Both the position numbers and the translations under genes were made by a program. Below are positions 18,065-26,328 of a DNA stretch of 64,000 bases, piece by piece. Numbering within the stretch: position 1 is the stretch's first letter; each line of letters starts with the position of its first letter. The notes beneath the pieces are model-generated. The model was not told where the DNA came from and did no database searches. It saw only the letters and a list, made by a program, of their open reading frames with translations. Source of the DNA: Thalassospira sp. (lineage in GTDB: Bacteria; Pseudomonadota; Alphaproteobacteria; Rhodospirillales; Thalassospiraceae); contig NZ_JAUYHK010000001.1 in assembly GCF_030690045.1 (NCBI RefSeq), forward strand, positions 1 to 64,000, read 5' to 3'.

Positions 18065-18871
18065 TCAGTCCGAAGACCCGCCAAACAACCCTTTTACAGC
18101 GCCATCAAGCGCATTTCCAACAGCCCCGCCACCACTTGACGCAGCCCCGCCCAACGTATCAATAACCCCCATACCAAGGCCACCAACCCCCTGAAGCAGC
18201 CCATCAACATTCAGGCTGGCGACCGATTTGAACACCGCGCCATTCAGGGCCGTAATCACTTCTTCGGCCACCTGTGCCGGGGTTGCCCCGCCATCCTGTT
18301 TGCCAATGTCTTTCAGGTGCAAATCCGGCAGGCCCGATGACAATGAACGCCCGTCCAGAATGGCCGCCGATACATTGACCGCCCCACCACGGACATACAG
18401 ATTGTCGATAACGATTTTGGTATCACCCTCGTCCGATGTGGTCTGGGAACTGCCCGCCCCGCCCGCCATGCGGGCGACGAAACTTTCGACATTGCGCTGA
18501 ATGGTCGCGATGTTCGAGGTGTTCTGTGCCAGTTCATAGGTCACACGCGGGGATTCGATCACCACTTCTTCAATGCGGATGGTGCTGCTGGTCAGGGTCG
18601 AACCGTCAATCCGTACCCGGATCATGCCCAGCGAAAAGGCCTCGTCGGTTTTGAACCCATCGGGATTGCCAATCACCAGACCGGAAATCGATGCCGAATT
18701 TTGCGTGGTTTCAATCAATACGGAATCAACGCTGACATCGGCAAGCGTCACCCGTTTTCCCGCTTCTTCGATGGTGCTTTTGACGATGCTGTCAAGATTG
18801 GCATAAACATAGACAAGCCCGGCCACGACCAGCAGAACGATAACCGTCAAACCAATCAGGATTTTTTTCAT
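18065..18871 (-). CDS. AsmA-like single-pass membrane protein
   Basis: 268 residues. One N-terminal membrane helix (about 4-26), then a periplasmic domain beginning YANLDSIVKSTIEEAGKRVT and containing beta-rich strands typical of short AsmA/Mdm-like proteins (ISGLVIGNPDGFKTDEAFSL, IRIEEVVIESPRVTYEL). The tail is Gly/Ser-rich with four short GG-containing repeats. AsmA-like proteins are linked to outer-membrane lipid homeostasis; this short form has no defined role. The following two genes on the strand are also envelope proteins. Confidence 0.7.
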   Translation of the reverse strand: MKKILIGLTVIVLLVVAGLVYVYANLDSIVKSTIEEAGKRVTLADVSVDSVLIETTQNSASISGLVIGNPDGFKTDEAFSLGMIRVRIDGSTLTSSTIRIEEVVIESPRVTYELAQNTSNIATIQRNVESFVARMAGGAGSSQTTSDEGDTKIVIDNLYVRGGAVNVSAAILDGRSLSSGLPDLHLKDIGKQDGGATPAQVAEEVITALNGAVFKSVASLNVDGLLQGVGGLGMGVIDTLGGAASSGGGAVGNALDGAVKGLFGGSSD

Positions 18872-18986
18872 TTGTCCGTTCCGTTCTTTTTACCGGAAAA
18901 TTTCTGAAGGATGCCGCGAAACTTTCCCACATTTACCAGACGGTTAAAACCAAATTCCGCCCGGTCTGGCAATCTGGCCCGACCGG

Positions 18987-19781
18987 TTAAAAATTGAATT
19001 CGGCAATCACCGGCGCATGGTCGGATGGCTTGTCCCAGTCGCGTGCCCCGTCATAGACCGATGCACGGGTCACTGTGCCCGACAGATTGGGCGTCATCCA
19101 GACATGATCCAGACGCCGCCCGCGATTGGATTCGCGCCAGTCCTTGGAACGATAGCTCCACCAGCTAAACAGTTTTTCCGGTTCCGGCACGACTTCGCGT
19201 ACCGAGTCGATAAAATCACCGGCCTTGCGGAACCGTTCCAGCGCCTCGACCTCGACCGGGGTGTGACTGACAACTTTCAAAAGCTGTTTGTGCGACCAGA
19301 CATCATTTTCCGATGGCGCAATGTTGAAATCCCCGACCAGAACCGCCTTGCGGTCGCCTGCCGCACGCTGTTCACCCCACCATTGGGTCATTTCCTGCAA
19401 GAATGACAATTTGTGGGCGAATTTCACATTAATCGCCGGATCGGGTTCATCGCCCCCGGCCGGGATATAGAAATTGTGCAATTCCACGCCGTTTTCAAAT
19501 TTTGCCATGCAATGACGGCGGTCATCCTTGTCGCAAAAGGATTTGGTCGTGGTTTCGACAAAGGGCAGGCGCGACAGGATCGCGACCCCGTTATAGCTTT
19601 TCATGCCATGCACATGACGATGGGTATAGCCCAGCGCCTCGAATGCTTCGTGCGGGAAAAACTCGTCCGGGCATTTCAGTTCCTGCAAACACAGGGCATC
19701 GGGTTGTTGATCCTGCAAAAAACGGCCAACCTGTTCGATGCGCAATCGCACCGAATTGATGTTCCAGCTTACGATTTTCAA
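18987..19781 (-). CDS. xthA: Exodeoxyribonuclease III
   Basis: 264 residues. Complete endonuclease/exonuclease/phosphatase fold: SWNINSVR (metal Asn), CLQELKCPDEFFP (catalytic Glu), the YNGVAILSR loop, LVGDFNIAP, RLDHVWMT and the closing SDHAPVIAEF (catalytic His). It repairs abasic sites and degrades 3' ends of duplex DNA. The start codon is TTG at 19781, preceded by GGAGCAGGAT; no ATG in frame fits the family start. It is 25 bp downstream of the FAH-family gene, so likely co-transcribed. Confidence 0.95.
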   Translation of the reverse strand: MKIVSWNINSVRLRIEQVGRFLQDQQPDALCLQELKCPDEFFPHEAFEALGYTHRHVHGMKSYNGVAILSRLPFVETTTKSFCDKDDRRHCMAKFENGVELHNFYIPAGGDEPDPAINVKFAHKLSFLQEMTQWWGEQRAAGDRKAVLVGDFNIAPSENDVWSHKQLLKVVSHTPVEVEALERFRKAGDFIDSVREVVPEPEKLFSWWSYRSKDWRESNRGRRLDHVWMTPNLSGTVTRASVYDGARDWDKPSDHAPVIAEFNF

Positions 19782-19806
19782 AATCCTGCTCCGTCCCGGC
19801 TAAGGT

Positions 19807-20493
19807 TTATTTCAGGGTGACCGACAGGGCACCGACATGTTCGATCACAACATCCATCCGGTCCCCGCGATGGACCGCGCCCACCCCTTCGGGGGTGCCG
19901 GTATACAGCAAATCACCGGCTTTCAGTTCAATCAGGGTGGAAAGATGCATCAGGGCATCGACAACCGGCCAGATCATTTTCGCCGTGGTGTCGTTTTGCC
20001 TGACCGCATCATTGACCGACAATTTCAAATTGGTTGCCTGCGGATTGTCGCAATCTTCCTTGCGACGGATGGCGGAAATGGCGGCACAATCATCGAATGA
20101 TTTTGCCATATCCCACGGCAGACGACGATCCTTGAGGTCGGCCTGCACATCGCGCCGGGTCATATCCAGACCGGCGGCATAACCAAAAATCGCGGCTTCG
20201 GCAGCGGCACGGTCCATGTTCTTGCCCCCCGCCGACAGGGCCACCACCAGTTCGCCTTCATAATGCAGGTCATCGGTGGCCGATGGATAGGCCAGATCGC
20301 CATCGCCCACTTTCAGGCAATCGGACGGTTTCATAAAAATGCAGGGCGGCGTGGTCGCCGGGTCCGATCCCATTTCGCGCACATGATCGGCGTAATTCTT
20401 GCCGATACAGAAAATACGGCGAACGGGGAAAACGGCATCACTGCCATCAACCGGAACGGTGGTGATCGGCCAAAGGGGAAAGATTTGGGGCAC
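19807..20493 (-). CDS. Fumarylacetoacetate hydrolase family protein
   Basis: 228 residues. The FAH beta-roll motifs are present: RRIFCIGKNYADHVREMG, IFMKPSDCLKVGDG, the metal-binding DLHYEGELVVAL and GDLLYTGTPEGVG near the end. Family members hydrolyse or decarboxylate acylpyruvates and related 2-oxo acids. GTG at 20493 is chosen because GGAGA lies 7 bp before it; an upstream in-frame TTG at 20514 is less likely. The size and motif set resemble acylpyruvase/fumarylpyruvate hydrolase (FAHD1-like), but substrate is not provable. Confidence 0.88.
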   Translation of the reverse strand: MPQIFPLWPITTVPVDGSDAVFPVRRIFCIGKNYADHVREMGSDPATTPPCIFMKPSDCLKVGDGDLAYPSATDDLHYEGELVVALSAGGKNMDRAAAEAAIFGYAAGLDMTRRDVQADLKDRRLPWDMAKSFDDCAAISAIRRKEDCDNPQATNLKLSVNDAVRQNDTTAKMIWPVVDALMHLSTLIELKAGDLLYTGTPEGVGAVHRGDRMDVVIEHVGALSVTLK

Positions 20494-20616
20494 GCTGTTT
20501 CTCCGGCGTTTCAATCGGGGACAGAATTATAAGTCCTGTGTAGCCAATTGACGCCCAAAAGGAAATGCCCGCGACACACAAGCCGTCCGTTCCCCCCGCT
20601 GTCCTGTCAGGAACTG

Positions 20617-23385
20617 TCAGGAAGAAGATGGCCCTAACAGCTTGCGCACCATTTTTTCAATTTCCAGAATGACAAACAACGCCACACCAACCCCGATGAT
20701 CATCATGCCCTGCACCATTGTGATCGACCGACTGTCAAACAGCATCTGCATGACCGGTGTCCATGTAAAGAAGGCCTGCAATACCAGAACAATGCCAACG
20801 GCAATCAGGACCGGCCGCGTGCCTTTGATCCCGGTCAGGGTCAGCGACGTCCCGCCGAGATACCGCACACTGAACAGATAAAAAACCTCCATCGACACCA
20901 GGGCATTGACCGTCAGGGTCCGTGCCGTTGCCTCGTCCAGCCCATAGGCGGTGGCGGTGGTGAAAGTCGCAAAAATCCCGGTGACAAACAGCATCGACAC
21001 AAAAACAATCCGCCAGACCAGAAACCCCGACAGGATCGGTTCGCCTGCCGGGCGCGGCGGCCGTTGCATGACATTTTCTTCGGTCTTTTCAAAGGCCAGC
21101 GCCAGGGCCAGCCCAATCGAACTGACCATATTGACCCACAGAATTTGCAAGGGCGTAATCGGCAAGGTCAGTCCCAGCAGAATGGCAATGATAATGCCCA
21201 GAGATTCCCCGCCATTGACCGGCAACAAAAAGACAATCGCCTTTTTCAGATTGTCATAAACCGTACGGCCTTCGCGCACCGCATTGACGATGGAGGCAAA
21301 ATTATCATCGGCCAGCACCATTTCGGCGGCTTCCTTGGCCGCCTCGGTGCCAGAAATCCCCATTGCAATGCCCACATCGGATCGTTTCAGCGCCGGGGCA
21401 TCATTCACCCCATCCCCGGTCATTGCCACCACATGTCCTTCGGCCTGCAAGGCCATGACAAGACGCAATTTGTTTTCCGGGCTAGTGCGGGCGAAAACAT
21501 CCGTTTCCACCGCACAGGCACGCAATTGCGCATCATCCAGATCGTCAATCTGCGGGCCGGTCAAAACATCCAGTGTATTGATCAGGCCCAGCCTTGCGGC
21601 AATGGCGCGTGCCGTGCCGCCATGATCACCCGTGATCATTTTGACCCGCACCCCGGCGGCATGACAATCGCCAACGGCGGTGATCGCCTCGTCACGCGGT
21701 GGATCAATCAGGCCAATCAGGCCCAGCATCACCAAACCACCGCTAACATCGTCAAAATCCAGTTCACGTTTTCCCGATGACACCGGTTTGACGGCAACTG
21801 CCAGCACCCGCTGACCAAATTTTGCCAGATCATCAATCGCCGCCAGCCATTTTTGCGCATCGACCGGATGATCACCATCCGCCCCCCGTTGTGTCGCGGA
21901 CATGGCAATCAGTCTTTCGGGCGCACCTTTCACAAAAATCATGCCATTACCGGCATGATCATGATGCAGGGTCGCCATGAATTTATATTCGGAATCAAAC
22001 GGCACCACATCGGTACGCGGGCATTTTTCGTCTTCGATATGGCGATCAAATCCGGCCTTCATCGCCAGAACCTGTAACGCGCCTTCCATCGGGTCGCCTT
22101 CAACGCGCCACTGGTCGTCCTGCCCGATCAGATGGGCATCATTGCACAGGGCCGCGGCCCGGATCATCTCCATCAATCCCGGGACGGCATCGGGGGTAAC
22201 ATCATGATCCCCGATGGTAAATCCGCCATGTGGTGCATATCCAATACCATCAACCCCGACCGTCTCCAGACCGCTGGCGCCTGCGCATATGACATTTTGC
22301 ACCGTCATTTCATTGCGGGTCAGGGTGCCGGTCTTGTCCGAACAGATGATCGATACCGACCCCAAAGTTTCCACCGCCGGAAGACGGCGAATAATGGCGT
22401 TGCGTGACGCCATGCGTTGTACGCCAATCGCCATCGCCACCGTCAGGATCGCGGGCAGGCCTTCGGGAATGGCGGCAACCGCCAGACTGACCACCGCGAT
22501 AAAGGTCTCGTCAATGCCAAGCCCCCGGCCCCAGACACCAAACCCAAAAACCGCAAGGCCCAACGCCAAAATCACGCCGGTCAAACCCTTGGCAAAATGC
22601 GACATTTGCCGCAAAAGCGGGGTGGTCAGGTCGGTAACATCCCGCAACAGGGCATTGATCCGGCCAATTTCGGTTTTCGCCCCGGTGGCAACCACCACAC
22701 CACGCGCCTGCCCGCTGGCAATCAGGGTGCCGCCATAGGCCATTGATGTCCGGTCGCCCAATGCCGCCCCGGCATCGACAGCGGCGCTGTGTTTCCCCAC
22801 CGCAACCGATTCGCCCGTCAGGGCGGCTTCGAGAACCCGCAATCCCTTGACCCTGAAAAGCCGGATATCGGCAGGCACCCGGTCGCCCGGTTCCAGCAGC
22901 ACCACATCGCCCGGAACAAGTTCACCGGCATCAATACTGCAACGATGACCATCGCGCAGAACCACAGCCTTGGGGGCCAACATATTGCGAATGGCACGCA
23001 GGGTTTCCTCGGCCTTGCCTTCCTGCACAAATCCGATAATGGCATTAAGGAAACACACTGCCAGAATAACGACCGTATCGATCCAGTGCCCCATCAGGGC
23101 CGTCACACCCGATGCCACCAGCAACACATAAATCAGCAAATTGTTGAACTGCGCCAAAAAACGCATGATGGCCGGACGCGGGCGTGGTTGGGGCAGGCTG
23201 TTGGCACCAAACCGGATCAGGCGCTGTGCCGCCAGATCATCCGACAGGCCATCTTCCAACGACGCAATTCCGTCAAAAACGGCGTCAACTTCCTTTGCAT
23301 GCCATGGAATATCACCGACGCCTGCGGGATGGATTTCCGGACCGGTTGTCTTCTGGTCTGACATTGCATTACCCGTTTCTGTCAT
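20617..23385 (-). CDS. P-type (IIA-like) cation-transporting ATPase
   Basis: 922 residues. An N-terminal cation ATPase domain, the actuator motif TGES, the membrane motif AAIPEGLPAIL, the phosphorylation motif CSDKTGTLT, nucleotide domain with KGAPERL, the hinge MTGDGVNDAPALK and six C-terminal helices. PEGLP in helix 4 places it with Ca2+- or Na+/K+-type pumps rather than heavy-metal pumps. It lacks N-terminal metal-binding domains. ATG 23385 has no clear ribosome site and ATG 23364 is an alternative. The transported ion (Ca2+, Mn2+ or Na+) cannot be fixed from motif reading. Confidence 0.9.
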   Translation of the reverse strand: MTETGNAMSDQKTTGPEIHPAGVGDIPWHAKEVDAVFDGIASLEDGLSDDLAAQRLIRFGANSLPQPRPRPAIMRFLAQFNNLLIYVLLVASGVTALMGHWIDTVVILAVCFLNAIIGFVQEGKAEETLRAIRNMLAPKAVVLRDGHRCSIDAGELVPGDVVLLEPGDRVPADIRLFRVKGLRVLEAALTGESVAVGKHSAAVDAGAALGDRTSMAYGGTLIASGQARGVVVATGAKTEIGRINALLRDVTDLTTPLLRQMSHFAKGLTGVILALGLAVFGFGVWGRGLGIDETFIAVVSLAVAAIPEGLPAILTVAMAIGVQRMASRNAIIRRLPAVETLGSVSIICSDKTGTLTRNEMTVQNVICAGASGLETVGVDGIGYAPHGGFTIGDHDVTPDAVPGLMEMIRAAALCNDAHLIGQDDQWRVEGDPMEGALQVLAMKAGFDRHIEDEKCPRTDVVPFDSEYKFMATLHHDHAGNGMIFVKGAPERLIAMSATQRGADGDHPVDAQKWLAAIDDLAKFGQRVLAVAVKPVSSGKRELDFDDVSGGLVMLGLIGLIDPPRDEAITAVGDCHAAGVRVKMITGDHGGTARAIAARLGLINTLDVLTGPQIDDLDDAQLRACAVETDVFARTSPENKLRLVMALQAEGHVVAMTGDGVNDAPALKRSDVGIAMGISGTEAAKEAAEMVLADDNFASIVNAVREGRTVYDNLKKAIVFLLPVNGGESLGIIIAILLGLTLPITPLQILWVNMVSSIGLALALAFEKTEENVMQRPPRPAGEPILSGFLVWRIVFVSMLFVTGIFATFTTATAYGLDEATARTLTVNALVSMEVFYLFSVRYLGGTSLTLTGIKGTRPVLIAVGIVLVLQAFFTWTPVMQMLFDSRSITMVQGMMIIGVGVALFVILEIEKMVRKLLGPSSS

Positions 23386-23452
23386 CAAAATTCAGAAACC
23401 AATAGTAGAATGCTGCGCCCGCACATGGCTTGTGCCAGATCAATCCAGTTTG

Positions 23453-23491
23453 GAAAAAAACCAAAACCCGCCAGTACGGCATGGCGGGTTT
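23453..23491 (-). terminator. Terminator after the 2-hydroxyacid dehydrogenase gene
   Basis: On the minus strand CCAAACCCGCC pairs with GGCGGGTTTTGG (one bulge) and is followed by a run of eight T. It lies 33 bp after the stop codon at 23524 and about 70 bp upstream of the P-type ATPase start. Confidence 0.85.
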
Positions 23492-23523
23492 GGCTTTTCA
23501 ATCGATGATCCCGAAAGATTTGG

Positions 23524-24510
23524 CTACAGCAACCCTTCGATCACCCGGTCGGGCGGGGTATGACCATCGACAAAGGTTTTGATATTGATCAGAACCTTTT
23601 CGCCCATATCAACCCGGCCTTCGATGGTTGCCGATCCCATATGCGGCAGCAATACGGCATTGTCGAGTTCCAGCAATTTCGGGTTTACCGCCGGTTCATG
23701 TTCAAACACATCCAGCCCCGCCCCGGCAATTTCACGATTGGCCAGCATCCGGGTCAAAGCTGTTTCATCAACCACTTCGCCGCGTGCCGTATTGACCAGA
23801 ATCGCATGGGGTTGCAACAGTTTCAAACGACGGGCCGACAATAAATGATAGGTCGCCGGGGTATGCGGACAATTGACCGAAACAACATCGACATGCGCCA
23901 ACATCTGATCAAGGCTTTCCCACCAGGTGGCCCCCAGTTCTTCCTCGATATCTTCGTGTACCCGGCGGCGGTTATGATAATGCACCGACAGGCCAAACCC
24001 CCGTGCGCGCCGGGCCAAAGCACGGCCAATCCGCCCCATACCCAGAATGCCCAGACGTTTACCCCAAATGCGATGGCCCAGCATAAAGGTCGGCCCCCAA
24101 CCCGCCCAGTCACCACTGCGGATCAGGCGTTCACCCTCGCCAATACGACGCGAAACCGAAAGGATCAGTGCCATGGTCATATCGGCGGTGTCTTCGGTCA
24201 GGACATCGGGGGTATTGGTGACGGTAATGCCGCGTGACCGCGCCGTTTGCAGATCGACATGATCAACCCCGGTGCCAAAATTGGCGATCAGGCGCAAATT
24301 CGGGCCGGCATGGGCCAAAATCGCCGCGTCAATCCGGTCGGTAACAGTTGGCACCAGAACATCGGCCTGTTTCACGGCCTCAATCAGGGCGGCCTTGTCC
24401 ATTGGCGCATCGTCAATATTCAGACGGGCGTCAAACAGTTCCATCATCCGGGTTTCTATCGCTTCCGGCAGTTTGCGGGTTACGATGACGAGCGGTTTTT
24501 TCTTGGTCAT
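23524..24510 (-). CDS. D-isomer-specific 2-hydroxyacid dehydrogenase (glyoxylate/hydroxypyruvate reductase-like)
   Basis: 328 residues. Substrate-domain motif NFGTGVDHVDLQTAR, Rossmann loop GILGMGRIGRALARRA, catalytic Arg in VNTARGEVVDE, Glu in GLDVFEHEP and His in LLPHMGSAT. The family reduces glyoxylate, hydroxypyruvate or similar 2-oxo acids; the closest general match is the GyaR/GhrB-type D-glycerate dehydrogenase. AGGAACGGCAG precedes the ATG. Divergent from the SH3-like gene. Confidence 0.9.
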   Translation of the reverse strand: MTKKKPLVIVTRKLPEAIETRMMELFDARLNIDDAPMDKAALIEAVKQADVLVPTVTDRIDAAILAHAGPNLRLIANFGTGVDHVDLQTARSRGITVTNTPDVLTEDTADMTMALILSVSRRIGEGERLIRSGDWAGWGPTFMLGHRIWGKRLGILGMGRIGRALARRARGFGLSVHYHNRRRVHEDIEEELGATWWESLDQMLAHVDVVSVNCPHTPATYHLLSARRLKLLQPHAILVNTARGEVVDETALTRMLANREIAGAGLDVFEHEPAVNPKLLELDNAVLLPHMGSATIEGRVDMGEKVLINIKTFVDGHTPPDRVIEGLL

Positions 24511-24683
24511 CTGCCGTTCCTATGCGGTCTTTTAACTCTTTTGCGGGCATGATGGTTTTTTCGGCCCAAAACATCATGCCGCAATGCAGTGATGCCATGC
24601 CACAAGGTACGAAAGCAAGTATTTTGACGTCTTTTTTGTAATTTTATTTCTTATCCATATCCATATCAAGGGACCAAAATCGC

Positions 24684-25196
24684 ATGCCTTCCGGAATACG
24701 CAAATTCCTCGCCGTCATCATATTGGGCAGTTTCATTTTCCCTTTCTGTACGGTGATGGTCGCAACCGCACAGGAATCGGGCTTGCCGATTCCGCGGTTT
24801 GTGACCTTGCGGTCCGACAAGGTTCATCTGCGGTCCGGTCCCGGCCTGCGCTATCCCAAGGTCTGGATATATCAGCGACGCAATTTGCCAATGGAAGTTA
24901 TTTCCGAATTTGATACATGGCGCAAATTGCGCGACTGGGAAGGCAGCGAAGGCTGGGTGCATCAAAGTCTTTTGATCGGGGCGCGTTCGGTCATTGTGAC
25001 GGCGGAAACCATCACGATGTATGCCGCCGCCGATGAAAAGGCCCGCAAAATCGCCCTGATCGGTCAGGGCATGAATGGCCGGATCGATACCTGCCCGAAA
25101 TCCACCGACTGGTGCAAAATCCGTTTTGGTGACTTTGAAGGATGGGTACCCCGCACCGGCTTTTGGGGCGTCTATGATCAGGAAGTGATCGAATAG
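24684..25196 (+). CDS. Exported SH3-like domain protein
   Basis: 170 residues. Signal peptide about 1-29 (hydrophobic core AVIILGSFIFPFCTVM) ending near TAQES. Two bacterial SH3-like repeats follow: VHLRSGPGLRYPKVWIYQRR with the WRKLRDWEGSEGWVHQSLL segment, then the second with WCKIRFGDFEGWVPRTGFWG. Such proteins sit in the periplasm and are thought to bind cell wall or protein partners. The arrangement divergent from a 2-hydroxyacid dehydrogenase is one I associate with other alphaproteobacteria, from memory. Confidence 0.85.
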   Translation: MPSGIRKFLAVIILGSFIFPFCTVMVATAQESGLPIPRFVTLRSDKVHLRSGPGLRYPKVWIYQRRNLPMEVISEFDTWRKLRDWEGSEGWVHQSLLIGARSVIVTAETITMYAAADEKARKIALIGQGMNGRIDTCPKSTDWCKIRFGDFEGWVPRTGFWGVYDQEVIE

Positions 25197-25202
25197 GCGT
25201 AA

Positions 25203-26177
25203 TCAGGCGGTAATCGAAACCGCCGCCCCGATATTTTTGGACACCCCGCCAGACGAAGACATCTTCACATTTGCCGCAGGCTCAAAAGAAGGCCGGGGAT
25301 TGTTTTTCTCTGCCGTCTTGTCATCGGAAACGATCGATGTCAGGGCATCCTGCGGTTTGGGTTCGGGCAAGGTCGGGACACCCGGCAATGTCAGGGACTG
25401 AACCGCAATCGTACGGGCAATGGTCGCCAGAAAACCTTGCAAGGCATCGGTGATTTCCTGTCGATTAAGGTCCATCGGGCTTTCGCGCCCTGCGGCCAGT
25501 TGGGCCTCGATCACTGTGGCCCCGCCCAATTGCGAAAAACCGGTCTGGGAACGGGCACTGGCCAGACGAAGCTGATCTGCTTCCATCCGCGAAATCCGCC
25601 CGCCCACTTCGACCGTCACCGCATCGACAAGGGTGCGGGCATTCGCCACCGCCACCCCGTCATCAAGGCGAATTTCCGACAGCCCCGCCTGCAAGGACTC
25701 ACTATCGGCTGCCTGAAAATCAACGCTGATACGGTTGTTCCCATCTGTTCCGGCGCCGACCTGAAATTGCAGTTGCCGGTCTTCGGCCAAAACCGTGATG
25801 CCGTCTTGCGTTGTGCGTCCGGCAATCGCATCAATATCGGCCAGATATTGCGACAGGGTATCGTTCAGAATCGCCCGGTCGGTCCGCGACAGCGTATCGC
25901 TTTCTTCGGCGATGGTAACAAGACGATCCATCTCATCTAGCACCGATGCAATATCGGTCAGGCCATCGATTGCCGTCGAGACAAGGGCGGTGCCTGCCCC
26001 AGCATTGTTGCGTCCGCTATTAAGGGTTTCGCCCGCATTGCGCAGGCTGTTGATCCGCAAGCTATCGGTAACCGGCGGACGGGCATCATGGGTTTCAGAG
26101 GCAAAATACCGGTTATACGGCGCGATGGCGCGTGCCGTGGCTGTTTGAAAGCCAATGGAATGACCCGATAGCTGCAC
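25203..26177 (-). CDS. Orphan flagellin-like protein lacking the flagellin C-terminal domain
   Basis: 324 residues from a GTG start with GGAAA upstream. Residues 60-165 read like the flagellin N-terminal D1 region: alternating heptads in DEMDRLVTIAEESDTLSRTD, then LADIDAIAGRTTQDGITVL and FQVGAGTDGNNRISVDF. The helix around 195-240 resembles the returning D1 helix, but the conserved C-terminal flagellin end (the AQANQ-type coiled coil) is absent, replaced by a Pro/Lys-rich tail. No flagellar genes are nearby. It could be a decayed flagellin, a hook-associated relative or a repurposed surface protein. Confidence 0.6.
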   Translation of the reverse strand: MQLSGHSIGFQTATARAIAPYNRYFASETHDARPPVTDSLRINSLRNAGETLNSGRNNAGAGTALVSTAIDGLTDIASVLDEMDRLVTIAEESDTLSRTDRAILNDTLSQYLADIDAIAGRTTQDGITVLAEDRQLQFQVGAGTDGNNRISVDFQAADSESLQAGLSEIRLDDGVAVANARTLVDAVTVEVGGRISRMEADQLRLASARSQTGFSQLGGATVIEAQLAAGRESPMDLNRQEITDALQGFLATIARTIAVQSLTLPGVPTLPEPKPQDALTSIVSDDKTAEKNNPRPSFEPAANVKMSSSGGVSKNIGAAVSITA

Positions 26178-26289
26178 GTTTCGTTTCCGCTGCGAACAAG
26201 CCGGTATCTACGGCTACGTGCCTGTCTGTCGGGCCCCTGCCCGACAGGATCGGCCTTCCTGGCGTCCGGCGGAAAATCAATACGTCTAT

Positions 26290-26308
26290 ACAGGTATGAT
26301 ATACCTGT
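26290..26308. promoter_or_regulatory. Perfect palindrome upstream of the flagellin-like gene
   Basis: ACAGGTAT-GAT-ATACCTGT has two perfect 8-bp arms and a 3-nt centre. It lies about 115 bp upstream of the flagellin-like start and 20 bp after the stop of the RNA methyltransferase gene. There is no T-run beside it on the minus strand, so an operator is more likely than a terminator. Confidence 0.45.
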
Positions 26309-26328
26309 TCTATCCAGGGTTAAACAGT

